Positions 1-7,740 are shown, counted from the stretch's first letter. The stretch is DNA of 29,282 bases from CAYVFC01 sp964450715 (GCA_964450715.1 CAYVFC010000104.1:1-29282), one strand, 5' to 3'. The notes: generated by a model from the letters alone, not told the origin. Numbers and translations are program-made.

Positions 1-22
1 AACGAGATGTGTAGAATCATCA

Positions 23-80
23 GGGCTTGCCCGCTCCCGCTCGGGCTTGCCCGCTGCCGTTCGGGCTTGCGCCCTGCCGC
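23..80. repeat. Three tandem copies of a 20-bp GGGCTTGCCC-type intergenic repeat
   Basis: GGGCTTGCCCGCT-type units start at 23, 43 and 63, a period of 20 bp, with the third copy degenerate. Each unit contains the self-complementary core GGGCTTGCCC and can form a small hairpin. A related sequence lies at 8652-8686, also between genes. It sits downstream of dnaE and could help to end transcripts, but it has no T-run. I see no coding potential in positions 1-110. Confidence 0.7.
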
Positions 81-110
81 TGCTCCGAGATCTCTCGCTT
101 CGCTTCGAGA

Positions 111-143
111 TGAAAATCGGCGCCTATAGAGCGCCCATTTTCA
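111..143 (-). terminator. Hairpin at the 3' end of dnaE, probable terminator
   Basis: Positions 111-123 and 131-143 are complementary over 13 bp with one mismatch (118/136), around a 7-nt loop. Read on the minus strand, the stem begins inside the dnaE stop codon (141-143) and its distal arm ends in ATTTTCA. The T residues lie within the stem rather than after it, so this is an imperfect intrinsic terminator. A role in ending the dnaE transcript is inferred from position. Confidence 0.5.
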
Positions 144-3100
144 CCTCAACTCGAAGACCTTTTCTCCGAACAGCTGCTCCAGGCTGAAGATCATGGCCGC
201 ACTGGGGTCGACCAGCAGCTCGCGAGCGCCTAGCGTGACCGACCAGTGGTCGGACGAGGAGCGGAGCTCGATGGTGACCGGGCAGCTTCCCGGATGCGCC
301 TCCAGCACCCGCCGCAGCGCGGTCAGCCGTTCGCTGTTCACCGCTTCCACGCGCAGGGTTACGCGTACCGACCGGGTGCGCTCGCGCAGCGCTTCCATCA
401 GCGGGCAGAGGTCGTCCAGCAACAGCTTGGCGCTGGCCGGCGTCTCTCCGCCATTGCCGTAGTCCTCGGGCGGCCCCGCTCCGAAGCCCTCGCGTTCGCG
501 CTCGAACTTCACCGCGCCGGTAGCGAGCACCGGCGTATCGCTTTCGACGATCTGCCTGATGCGCTCGCGCAGCTTTTCCAGCTTCTCGGGGCGGACGAGC
601 ACCTCCAGCCTCCCTCCCGGATCATCTAGCGCAAAAAAGGCCATGCGGTCGTTGTTGCGAGTGGTGCGCTCCCGGTACTCCTCGATCACGCCGGCGACGC
701 AGGCCCGGGTGTTCTCCTTGAGCTTCCTCACGTTCTCGGTGTTGGCATCGCAGAAGCGCGCGCTCTCGGCCCGGTAGTCGTCCAGCGGGTGGCCCGATAT
801 GTAAAAGCCGAGGGTGTTTTTCTCGCGCCGCAGCTGTTCGTGCCGGCTCCAGGTCTCCTTCGGGCGCGGGAAGAAAGAGGCCGAGGCCGGCCGGTTGGTG
901 TCCGCGGCCGGGGCGGTCAGCATGTCGAACATGTCCGTCTGCCCGGTGCTGCGCGACTGCGACATCCTGCGGCCCTGTTCCACCGCCGCCTCCACCGCCG
1001 CCCAGGCCCGATCCCGCCCGATGCCGGTGGGTTGATGCATGCCGTCCATGGCCCCGCACTGCACCAGCGCCTCGATCACCGACTTGTTGACCCGCCGCAG
1101 ATCCACGCGCGAGGTGAAATCGAATAGATCGGTAAAAGGCTGCTTGTTCGGATCCTCCTCCCCGGGCAGCGCCGCCGCGCCGCCTGAACGCGCCTCGAAG
1201 ATGGCCTCCAGCGCCGCCGCTCCCACCCCCTTGACCGCCCCCAGCCCGAAGCGGATCTTGGGGTTCATGGAGTCGCGCACCCGGCCGCCCATGGCCACCG
1301 GCTGGTCCGGCCGCGCGGCGGCGCCGCGTCGCGGACCGTGATCGTATACCACGGTGAAATCAACCTCGCTCTCGTTGACGTCGGGCGGCAGCACGGTCAC
1401 CCCCAGCGCCCGCGCCTCGGCCATGGTACGCACTACCTTATCGATCTTGTCCTTGTCCGCGGTCAGCGTCGAGCAGAGGAACTCGACCGGGTAGTGGGCC
1501 TTGAGGTAGGCGCACTGGTAGGCGATTAGCGCGTAGGCGGCCGAATGCGACTTGTTGAAGCCGTACATGGCGAACTTGTCCATCAGGTCGAAGACCCGCT
1601 GCGCATCCTCGGCCGCGTGGCCCTTGCCGATGGCGCCGTTGACGAAGGCCACCTTCTGCCGGGCCATCTCGGTGGGGTTCTTCTTGCCCATGGCGCGGCG
1701 CAGCAGATCGGCCGAGCCCAGGGAGAAACCGGCCATCTCCTGAGCCGCCTGCATGACCTGCTCCTGGTAGACCATGACGCCGAAGGTTTCCTTGAGGATG
1801 CCCTCCAGCGAGGGGTGCGGGTACTTGACGACCGCCCGTCCCCGCTTGCCGGCCACGAAGTCCTCGATCATGCCCGAGCCCAGCGGGCCGGGCCGGTACA
1901 GCGCCACCAGCGCCACGATGTCCTCGAAGCAGTCGGGCTTGAGCTGCTTCATCAGGCTCTGCATCCCGCTCGATTCCAGCTGGAAGACGTTAGTGGTCTC
2001 GCCCGATTGCAGCAGCGCGTAGGTGGCCTTGTCGTCGAGCCGGATCCGGTCGAGACCGAGCGGTTCCTCGGCCCGGTCCGGCCGGCGGTTGATCAGGCGC
2101 ACGGCGATATCGAGCACCGTCAGCGTTTTCAGGCCTAGAAAGTCGAACTTGACCAGCCCGGCCGCTTCCACGTCGTCCTTGGGGTACTGGGTGACGTACA
2201 GACCCGGCTCCGGGCAGAAGACCGGTACGTGGTCCCAGAGGTCGCCGTCGCTGATCACCACCCCCGCGGCGTGCATGCCCGCGTGGCGCGTCAGATCCTC
2301 CAGGCTTATGGCGGTGTCGAGAAGATCCCGGACCTGCTCGTTCTCATCGTATAGGGACTTTAAACGAGGCTCCTTCACCAGCGCCTCGGCCACCGGAACG
2401 CTCTTGCCCTGTACCGGCTCCGGAACCAGCGCGGCGATGCGGCCCGCCTCGGCGGGCGCCATGCCCATCACCCGCCCCGCGTCGCGCACCACGCTGCGGC
2501 TCTTCAGCAGGTGGAAGGTGGCGATCTGTCCCACGCTGGTGTTGCCGTACTTGTTGCGCACGTAACGGATGACCTCGTCGCGCCGTTCCATGCAGAAGTC
2601 CAGATCGAAGTCGGGCATGGAGACGCGCTCCGGGTTGAGGAAGCGCTCGAAGAGCAATCCGTAGGGGATGGGATCCAGGTCGGTGATCCGCATGGTATAG
2701 GCGACCAGCGAGCCGGCGCCCGAGCCCCGCCCCGGCCCCACCGGGATGCCCCGCTTGCGGGCCCAGTTGATGAAGTCCTGCACGATCAGGTAGTAGCCCT
2801 CGTACCCCATGCTGCAGATCACGTCGCACTCCATCTGCAACCGATCCCGGTAAAGGTCGATATCCGCCTTCTTGCCAGAGGCCACGAACTCGTTGAAGCG
2901 CTCCTGCAGCCCCTGCTCGGCCAGCTCGCGGAAGTAGCTCTTGTCGTCCATGCCCTCGGGCACGGGGAAGCGCGGCAGCGCGGGTTTTTCCGCCAGCGGC
3001 GTGGCCATGCCGGCGCACCGTTCGGCCACCTCCATCGTCCGCGACAGCAGCCGGCTCTTGCGCCCGAAAACCGATCGCATCTCGCTCGGGCTCTTGAAGT

Positions 3101-3830
3101 ACATCTCGGAGGAACCGTGATGGCTCTGCTCCATTTCCCGCAGGGTGCAACCCTCCGCGATGCAATGCAGCACCGTCTGTGCGTAGGCGTGCCGGCGCTC
3201 CAGGAAGTGCACGTCGTTACTGGCCAACAGCGGCAGCTCCATATCGTCCGCCAGAGCGATCAGGATCTGGTTCAGGGCCTTTTGCTCGTCGAAACCGTGG
3301 TCCTGGATCTCCACGTAGAAGGCGCCCGGCTCCAGGCAGTCGCGCAGCTTGCCCAGCGCCTCGCGCCCGGCCTGTTCGCCCAGTTGCAGGATCTGCTGCG
3401 CCGCGTAGCCCCCCAGGCAGGCGCTCAGGCCGACCAGACCCCGGCGGTGCTCGGACAGCAGCGCGAAATCGATGCGCGGACGCTCCCCGGACATGCCCTC
3501 CACCCAGCCCAGGCTGACCAGCCGGACCAGGTTGCGCAAGCCCTCCTGGCTGGCGGCCAGCAGCACCAGGTGATGCGCCTCGCGCCGGGACGGATCGGTG
3601 CGATCCGCACAGATGTTTACCTCGCTGCCCAGGATGGGCTTGACGCCCGCCTTGTCACACGCCTTGTAGAACCGCGCGGCGCCGAACATGTTGTGATGGT
3701 CGGTCAACGCAACGGCCGGCATTCGGAAACGCTTGGCGCGCTCTACCAGATCGGGGATGCGCAGGGCGCTGTCCAGCATGGAGTACTGCGAGTGGACGTG
3801 CAGGTGTACGAACTCGGCGTCGGATGCCAT
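141..3830 (-). CDS. dnaE: DNA polymerase III subunit alpha
   Basis: Catalytic alpha subunit of the replicative DNA polymerase III holoenzyme (cytosolic, template-directed DNA synthesis). The 1229-residue product matches the usual DnaE length of about 1150-1200. The N-terminal PHP domain starts at once with FVHLHVHSQYSMLDS (residues 7-21) and continues with LTDHHNMFG near residue 43. The polymerase core carries GPGRGSGAGS near residue 365 and the catalytic Asp motif PDFDLDF near 405. A helix-hairpin-helix region and an OB-fold (VAGVIEEYRERTTRNNDRMA region) follow toward the C-terminus. The ATG start is supported by the PHP motif beginning seven residues in. It is the last gene of a minus-strand run with the small gene at 3913-4260 and pilD. 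The DnaE1 (housekeeping) form is favoured over error-prone DnaE2 by length and by the intact PHP histidines. I see no frameshift. Confidence 0.97.
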   Translation of the reverse strand: MASDAEFVHLHVHSQYSMLDSALRIPDLVERAKRFRMPAVALTDHHNMFGAARFYKACDKAGVKPILGSEVNICADRTDPSRREAHHLVLLAASQEGLRNLVRLVSLGWVEGMSGERPRIDFALLSEHRRGLVGLSACLGGYAAQQILQLGEQAGREALGKLRDCLEPGAFYVEIQDHGFDEQKALNQILIALADDMELPLLASNDVHFLERRHAYAQTVLHCIAEGCTLREMEQSHHGSSEMYFKSPSEMRSVFGRKSRLLSRTMEVAERCAGMATPLAEKPALPRFPVPEGMDDKSYFRELAEQGLQERFNEFVASGKKADIDLYRDRLQMECDVICSMGYEGYYLIVQDFINWARKRGIPVGPGRGSGAGSLVAYTMRITDLDPIPYGLLFERFLNPERVSMPDFDLDFCMERRDEVIRYVRNKYGNTSVGQIATFHLLKSRSVVRDAGRVMGMAPAEAGRIAALVPEPVQGKSVPVAEALVKEPRLKSLYDENEQVRDLLDTAISLEDLTRHAGMHAAGVVISDGDLWDHVPVFCPEPGLYVTQYPKDDVEAAGLVKFDFLGLKTLTVLDIAVRLINRRPDRAEEPLGLDRIRLDDKATYALLQSGETTNVFQLESSGMQSLMKQLKPDCFEDIVALVALYRPGPLGSGMIEDFVAGKRGRAVVKYPHPSLEGILKETFGVMVYQEQVMQAAQEMAGFSLGSADLLRRAMGKKNPTEMARQKVAFVNGAIGKGHAAEDAQRVFDLMDKFAMYGFNKSHSAAYALIAYQCAYLKAHYPVEFLCSTLTADKDKIDKVVRTMAEARALGVTVLPPDVNESEVDFTVVYDHGPRRGAAARPDQPVAMGGRVRDSMNPKIRFGLGAVKGVGAAALEAIFEARSGGAAALPGEEDPNKQPFTDLFDFTSRVDLRRVNKSVIEALVQCGAMDGMHQPTGIGRDRAWAAVEAAVEQGRRMSQSRSTGQTDMFDMLTAPAADTNRPASASFFPRPKETWSRHEQLRREKNTLGFYISGHPLDDYRAESARFCDANTENVRKLKENTRACVAGVIEEYRERTTRNNDRMAFFALDDPGGRLEVLVRPEKLEKLRERIRQIVESDTPVLATGAVKFEREREGFGAGPPEDYGNGGETPASAKLLLDDLCPLMEALRERTRSVRVTLRVEAVNSERLTALRRVLEAHPGSCPVTIELRSSSDHWSVTLGARELLVDPSAAMIFSLEQLFGEKVFELR

Positions 3831-3912
3831 GGCCGCCTAGAACTGGTACCAGAGCCCGGGGCTCGCCGCCAGACCCGCGGGCCCGTTGCGCCGCTCTTCC
3901 GCCGCTGCCTTT

Positions 3913-4260
3913 TCAGCCGGCCGAGGCCCGCTTCTGCCGTTTTTCCCCGGCCCGCAGCATTTCCCAGAGCCGGGGCGTCGGGTAGCGCTCCAGCCGCGTG
4001 CGATACCCCTGATCCTTGGTCCGGTTCTCCTGTCCGAGCAGCGCGTCTATCAGCTCGGTGCGCGAGCCGAAGCGCTCCTTTACCTGCCTGAGCAGATCGT
4101 GCAGGTGCAGCAGCTTACGGTTGGAGACCATCTCCAGGCCTTTTTCCTCGTTCAGGCGCTCGATCCAGAGCTCGCCCGCGCCGAGCTCGCGGACCGCCTT
4201 GACCAGGCTCTCCTTGTCGTTGAAACGCTCTTTCACTTCCTGTAGCGGCGATCTCTTCAT
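3913..4260 (-). CDS. Small conserved-looking hypothetical protein upstream of dnaE
   Basis: A 115-residue, highly charged, helix-rich protein with no signal peptide, membrane segment or Cys. It shows an internal duplication: LQEVKERFNDKESLVKAV (residues 5-22) resembles LRQVKERFGSRTELIDALL (residues 57-75), so it may consist of two copies of a helix-hairpin unit of about 50 residues. It starts at ATG with AGAGGT about 4 bases upstream. It lies 82 bp upstream of dnaE on the same strand and 154 bp downstream of pilD, so cotranscription with dnaE is likely. I do not recognise a named family. The protein-like composition and ribosome site make it a real gene, but its function is unknown. Confidence 0.8.
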   Translation of the reverse strand: MKRSPLQEVKERFNDKESLVKAVRELGAGELWIERLNEEKGLEMVSNRKLLHLHDLLRQVKERFGSRTELIDALLGQENRTKDQGYRTRLERYPTPRLWEMLRAGEKRQKRASAG

Positions 4261-4280
4261 GACGACCTCTGGCGCGACGA

Positions 4281-4357
4281 AACCGGTATGCAGGATGGAC
4301 GGAACCGGTATGCAGGATGCGGTGCAGGATGGACGGAACCGGTATGCAGGATGCGGT
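4281..4357. repeat. Perfect 34-bp tandem duplication in the pilD-3913 gene gap
   Basis: Positions 4290-4323 and 4324-4357 are identical 34-bp units in direct tandem. A third partial copy of the core AACCGGTATGCAGGATG precedes them at 4281-4297; the other two cores are at 4303-4319 and 4337-4353. Each unit also contains the octamer GCAGGATG twice. The array lies between two same-strand genes and is not part of either. The perfect identity suggests recent slippage or expansion. Confidence 0.9.
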
Positions 4358-4414
4358 CCCTAGCACGAGCGACCGCGGCTGCCAAGTCGATAACAGGCGG
4401 GTGAGCCGGACCGA

Positions 4415-5431
4415 CTACCAGGGCTGGAACAGGGCCGCTACCAACCCGTCGCCGAAAAAGAGGTATTCGGCCGCGCTCAGGGCCAGGAAGGGGCCGAAGG
4501 GCACCTTGAGGTGGCCGAAGTAGCGGGGCAGCGGCTCTAGCCGTCCGTCCGGTCTCTGCCCGTACTCGTCCGATGTCCGCGCTGCCTCTTCGCCCTGCCC
4601 GGCGAGCGCCTCGGCTGCTCCGGCCCTCTCCGCCCCCTCGGTCGCGTCCGGATTGCCGTTTGGTTCCCCCTCCTCTTCTGGCTCGGCCTCGGGGTCGGTG
4701 GCCAGCTCTTTTCCCAGGATCTTGGCGATCACGACCACCAACATGCCCTGGGAGGCGCCGGCCAGCAGGCTGAAAAGCGCGCCCTGCCATCCCACGAACG
4801 CCCCGATCATGAGCATCAGCTTGGAGTCCCCCTCTCCCATTCCCCGCCGGCCGGTGAGCCGCTCGTAGGTCCAGACGAACGGCAACTGTACCAGCAGGTA
4901 CCCGCAGCCCGCTCCCAGAACCATGGAATCGACCGCCTCCGGCGCGCGCAGGGTGGCCGTGGCCAGGCCCAGGGCGGCGACCGGCAGCGAGACCTCTTCG
5001 GGGATCTCCATGAAATCCAGGTCGACGAACGAGGCGACGAGCAGGCCTCCGACAAAGACAAAGTAGCTCAGGGCGATCATCAGCGCTTCCATCAGCCCCG
5101 TTTCCGGTGGAGCGCCGATGAGATAGCGCTCGGCGACTCCGAGACAGAGCAGGGCGCCCGTCGCCTCGATCAGGGGATAGCGGGGCGAGAGCCTGGCCCC
5201 GCAGCAGGCTGTCTTCCCGCGCAGCATGAAGTAGCTGACGACCGGTATGTTGAGGCGGGCCGGGATGGGGCGCTCGCAGGCCGGGCAGAAGCTCGCCGGC
5301 GTCACCACGGACAGCTCGCGCGGCCAGCGGTAGATGGCCACGTTGAAGAAGCTCCCCCAGGCCGCTCCGAATACCAGGGCGAAGACCCGGACGAACCAGG
5401 GGGCGAGCGGTTCCTGTAGAAACTCAGCCAC
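4415..5431 (-). CDS. pilD: Type IV prepilin peptidase / N-methyltransferase (A24 family)
   Basis: Inner-membrane aspartic peptidase that cleaves leader peptides of type IV prepilins and type II secretion pseudopilins and methylates the new N-terminus. 338 residues, GTG start at 5431. The N-terminal methylase/zinc region has C49-P-A-C52 and the close pair C76-C77 (KTACCGARLS), followed by RYPLIEATGALL. The peptidase Asp residues are in VDLDFMEIP (D137/D139) and the diagnostic GMGEGD (D202). Several hydrophobic membrane helices are evident. Unusually, an acidic, Glu/Gly/Ala-rich low-complexity insert (about residues 244-300) separates the GEGD half from the final hydrophobic segment (KVPFGPFLALSAAEYLFF). 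No other pilus genes are in the window, so its substrates must be encoded elsewhere. The family call is firm. Confidence 0.95.
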   Translation of the reverse strand: MAEFLQEPLAPWFVRVFALVFGAAWGSFFNVAIYRWPRELSVVTPASFCPACERPIPARLNIPVVSYFMLRGKTACCGARLSPRYPLIEATGALLCLGVAERYLIGAPPETGLMEALMIALSYFVFVGGLLVASFVDLDFMEIPEEVSLPVAALGLATATLRAPEAVDSMVLGAGCGYLLVQLPFVWTYERLTGRRGMGEGDSKLMLMIGAFVGWQGALFSLLAGASQGMLVVVIAKILGKELATDPEAEPEEEGEPNGNPDATEGAERAGAAEALAGQGEEAARTSDEYGQRPDGRLEPLPRYFGHLKVPFGPFLALSAAEYLFFGDGLVAALFQPW

Positions 5432-5488
5432 GACTAGAGAGCCTAACCGGGTCCGGCCGGAGAGGCGAATTAGAGCAGGGAACGAAAT

Positions 5489-6034
5489 ATGCGACCCGTA
5501 CGCCCGTGTGTTATAGTGCTACCAGACGCGCCGGCCCAGGTCGGCCGCGTAGCGGTAGAGCGGGAGCGAGGACGGTTCGCAGGAGCGCTCGACCGAACGA
5601 GGAAAGTGCCTTCTAGGAGCGGCAATCAACAGACCGGAAAGGTGGCGGCTGCCAAACGCGGGCGCGCGGTCCGAAGGCGCCCGGCCGAGCAGAGCTCGAA
5701 GGACCTGGCCCTGGCCATCGCCGAAATCGGCCTGGACAAGAAGGCGCTCAACGTCGAGATCATAGACGTGCGCAATAAGTCCGATTACGCGGATTTCGTC
5801 GTGGTGATGAGCGGCCGCAGCGACCGCCAGGTGGGAGCCCTGGCCGACCACCTGTTGGGGCAGGTGGGGCGGGAGCATGGTACCCGCTGCCTGGGCGTGG
5901 AGGGGCTGCCGCACGGGCTCTGGGTGTTGATGGACTACGGGGACGTGGTCGTGCACATCTTCCACGAGGATACGCGCGGCTACTACGATCTGGAGTCGCT
6001 CTGGATCGACGCGGCGCGCGTCACGGTCGACTGA
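5489..6034 (+). CDS. rsfS: Ribosomal silencing factor RsfS (DUF143 family), start uncertain
   Basis: RsfS binds ribosomal protein uL14 and blocks joining of the subunits. The conserved domain runs from about residue 66 (KDLALAIAEIGLDKKALNVE) through IIDVRNKSDYADFVVVMSGRSDRQ to the end, including GLPHGLWVLMDYGDVVVHIF and FYDLE-like YYDLESLW. The ATG at 5489 has a good ribosome site (CAGGGAAC, 6-7 bases upstream) but gives a 65-residue basic N-terminal tail that the family (about 105-130 residues) normally lacks. In-frame GTG codons at 5606 and 5642 would give 142 or 130 residues. A TATAGT box at 5512-5517, after TGTGT, could be a -10 element that makes 5606 or 5642 the true start. It is followed 12 bp later by rlmH, the usual partner. 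Confidence 0.92.
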   Translation: MRPVRPCVIVLPDAPAQVGRVAVERERGRFAGALDRTRKVPSRSGNQQTGKVAAAKRGRAVRRRPAEQSSKDLALAIAEIGLDKKALNVEIIDVRNKSDYADFVVVMSGRSDRQVGALADHLLGQVGREHGTRCLGVEGLPHGLWVLMDYGDVVVHIFHEDTRGYYDLESLWIDAARVTVD

Positions 6035-6046
6035 AGGCTAGGCGCG

Positions 6047-6487
6047 GTGCGAATCACCATCGTCGCTGTCGGCAAGGTCAAGCAGCCCGGCCTGAGGGCG
6101 GAGATCGACGAGTACCTGAAGCGGATCCGCAGGTACGCGCGCTGCGACGAGGTCGAGCTCCGGGACGGCCCTGCCGCCGAGGTCGCCGCCGGTTTTCGCA
6201 AGGCCCTGGGTGACCGCGTACGTTCCGTGGCGCTGGAAGCCGGCGGCGAGAGCTGGGACACGAAACGGTTCGCCGCCTTCATGGGGCGGTGCGAGAACGA
6301 GGGGGTGGCAACGGTCGCCTGGCTTATCGGCGGCTCTTACGGCCTGCCGAAACAGGTCTCGACGAGCGCCGACATCCGCCTCTCCCTCTCGCCCCTGACC
6401 TTTCCGCACCGCCTGGTACGACTGGTGCTGGTCGAGCAGATTTACAGGGGATTCACTATTCTGCGCGGGGAGCCCTATTCCCACTAA
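6047..6487 (+). CDS. rlmH: 23S rRNA pseudouridine-1915 N3-methyltransferase RlmH
   Basis: SPOUT-class methyltransferase that uses S-adenosylmethionine to methylate pseudouridine 1915 in helix 69 of 23S rRNA on assembled 70S ribosomes. 146 residues, close to the usual 155, with a GTG start giving the typical N-terminus MRITIVAVGKVKQPGLRAEI. The trefoil-knot SAM-binding region is clear: WLIGGSYGLPKQV, then LSLSPLTFPHRLVRLVLVEQ and IYRGFTILRGEPYSH at the C-terminus. It ends PYSH rather than the commoner PYHK/R. It lies 12 bp after rsfS in a ribosome-function operon. The stretch after it (6488-6674) is AT-richer and without a gene. Confidence 0.96.
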   Translation: MRITIVAVGKVKQPGLRAEIDEYLKRIRRYARCDEVELRDGPAAEVAAGFRKALGDRVRSVALEAGGESWDTKRFAAFMGRCENEGVATVAWLIGGSYGLPKQVSTSADIRLSLSPLTFPHRLVRLVLVEQIYRGFTILRGEPYSH

Positions 6488-6674
6488 CTCGTTTCGTGCC
6501 CCTGTGTTTAGATACGAGAGATCTGTTACAGCCTTTCCAGCTTTTCAGCTTCTGCACTGGATCGAGCCGCTTGAGCATCTCATTTCTGAAATAGAATTCG
6601 CGCTTTCTTTTCCCGATTGAAATGCCGTTATGTGACAAATCTCAAAAACCAGTTGAAAATCCGTTTTATCGAGT

Positions 6675-6690
6675 TGGCACGATATTGGCA
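6675..6690 (+). promoter_or_regulatory. Near-consensus sigma-54 promoter (-24/-12)
   Basis: TGGCACG (6675-6681), ATAT, then TGGCA (6686-6690). Against the established RpoN consensus TGGCACG-N4-TTGCA this has a single mismatch. The invariant GG (6676-6677) and GC (6688-6689) are exactly 10 nt apart, as required. The predicted start of transcription is about 6701. It lies in an AT-rich island 190 bp after rlmH and points into the twin hairpins at 6703-6808. No enhancer-binding protein gene is in the window. Confidence 0.72.
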
Positions 6691-6700
6691 TATACAGTGA

Positions 6701-6817
6701 CAGCGGCGCTCCCTCGAGGTGTCCCCCCCCACGCCTCGGAGCTGCCGCGTTATTCCGGTTGCGGCGGCTCCCTTGAGGTGTCCCCCCCCCACGCCTCGGA
6801 GCCGCCGCCCTTTTTTA
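6701..6817 (+). ncRNA. Candidate small RNA: two near-identical hairpins with poly-C loops, sigma-54 driven
   Basis: Hairpin 1 spans 6703-6748. GCGGC pairs with GCCGC, GCTCC with GGAGC, then there is a 3-nt bulge (CTC), and GAGGTGT pairs with ACGCCTC around a loop of eight C. Hairpin 2 spans 6761-6808. An 11-bp perfect outer stem (6761-6771 with 6798-6808) is followed by a 3-nt bulge (CTT), and the same inner stem GAGGTGT/ACGCCTC encloses nine C. The hairpins are 12 nt apart, and T6 at 6811-6816 follows the second. The 5' end predicted from the sigma-54 promoter falls at the base of hairpin 1, so promoter, RNA and terminator fit together. From memory, the Myxococcus xanthus developmental sRNA Pxr has a C-run loop and a sigma-54 promoter; homology is unproven. 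The alternative reading is a pair of tandem terminators for rlmH, or a leader of the downstream comF-like gene. Confidence 0.6.
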
Positions 6818-6825
6818 AATTTTTT
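6761..6825 (+). terminator. Intrinsic terminator (hairpin 2 plus T-tracts)
   Basis: An 11-bp perfect GC stem (6761-6771 / 6798-6808), extended after a 3-nt bulge by a 7-bp inner stem, is followed by CC, then T6 at 6811-6816 and T6 at 6820-6825. This is the strongest intrinsic terminator in the window. It would end both a sigma-54 transcript starting near 6701 and any read-through from rlmH. Confidence 0.75.
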
Positions 6826-6946
6826 CGGGTAGGCGACGATGGCTCACGGAAGGCGCGGGCGTGACCGGGACCTTTCGCTCGATCGCGCCTCGAAAAAAGG
6901 CCTAAAATATAGGCAACCGCGAGCGAGAGCGGCCGATAACCGGGGC

Positions 6947-7585
6947 GTGAGCTACCTGCTTATAGACGGTTTCCTCGGGCTTCTGGCGCCCACATACTGC
7001 CCCGGATGCGATCTGCCGCTGCGGCCCGGCGAGTCTGAATTCTGCGAGGCTTGCGCTCCTTTGCTCGAAAAATCGCCGGATGCTCTGCAGCCGCCGGCCG
7101 CAGCCGCTGCAATTTTCGTCTACGGCGGTCCATTGGCCGATGCCGTCCGCAGGCTCAAGTACGCCGGCCGAGCTGAGGTCGGCCCGGTGCTCGGAAAGAT
7201 CCTGGCGCGCGCCGCGCTCCCCTACGCCGGCCGCGTGGACGCGGTCATTCCCATGCCCCTTCACCCGCGCGCCTTGCGCAAGAGGGGGTTCAACCAGTGC
7301 ATCTATCTCGCCAGGCCCGTGTCGCGATCACTGGCGGTCCGCCTCGATTCCGGCTCGCTGCAGCGGCGGCGCGATACGAGCGAGCAGGCCGGGCTCTCGC
7401 GTGCCGGCAGGATTGCAAACGTGAAAGACGCCTTCTGTGCAATCCGGCAGGCCAGACCCGCGCGCATTTTGCTGGTAGATGACGTACGTACCACCGGCGC
7501 CACCCTGGCCTCGGCTGCGGATGCGCTCCTGCAATCAGGGGCTTCGCGCGTTTACACCCTGGCCCTGGCCCGCGCCGAGCCTTGA
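6947..7585 (+). CDS. comF: ComF/GntX-family phosphoribosyltransferase-like protein
   Basis: Cytosolic protein of the ComF family, linked to DNA uptake in competent bacteria. The biochemical reaction is poorly established, but the fold is a type I phosphoribosyltransferase. The GTG start at 6947 gives 212 residues and places the typical N-terminus (LLIDGFLGLLAPTYCPGC) correctly. The frame is open back to ATG 6839, but those 36 extra residues look non-coding and overlap a TAAAATATAG box at 6903-6912 that could be a -10. The zinc-finger cysteines are C18/C21 and C33/C36. Next come VIPMPLHPRALRKRGFNQ and the PRPP-binding loop ILLVDDVRTTGATL (about 173-186). No other competence genes are in the window. 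The family is certain; a role in competence is inferred. Confidence 0.92.
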   Translation: MSYLLIDGFLGLLAPTYCPGCDLPLRPGESEFCEACAPLLEKSPDALQPPAAAAAIFVYGGPLADAVRRLKYAGRAEVGPVLGKILARAALPYAGRVDAVIPMPLHPRALRKRGFNQCIYLARPVSRSLAVRLDSGSLQRRRDTSEQAGLSRAGRIANVKDAFCAIRQARPARILLVDDVRTTGATLASAADALLQSGASRVYTLALARAEP

Positions 7586-7740
7586 GTCGGCCGAGATGGC
7601 GAATGCTTCGTCCGCGCGAAATCGTCCTTACCTCGTTCGTCTGCTATGCTCGTCCCGTTTCCCGTTTCCGCATTGATCTCGCGAGGTGCGCCGATCCACG
7701 GCCCTCATTTCGGATCACCGTGACGATTAGAGGGAAGAAG

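Noticed and set aside
2344..4091. Long open frames on the strand opposite dnaE (for example 2511-4091) and similar shadows elsewhere
   Set aside because: They are antisense to a clear dnaE gene, have His/Gln/Arg/Leu-rich compositions typical of reversed GC-rich codons, and show no domain.
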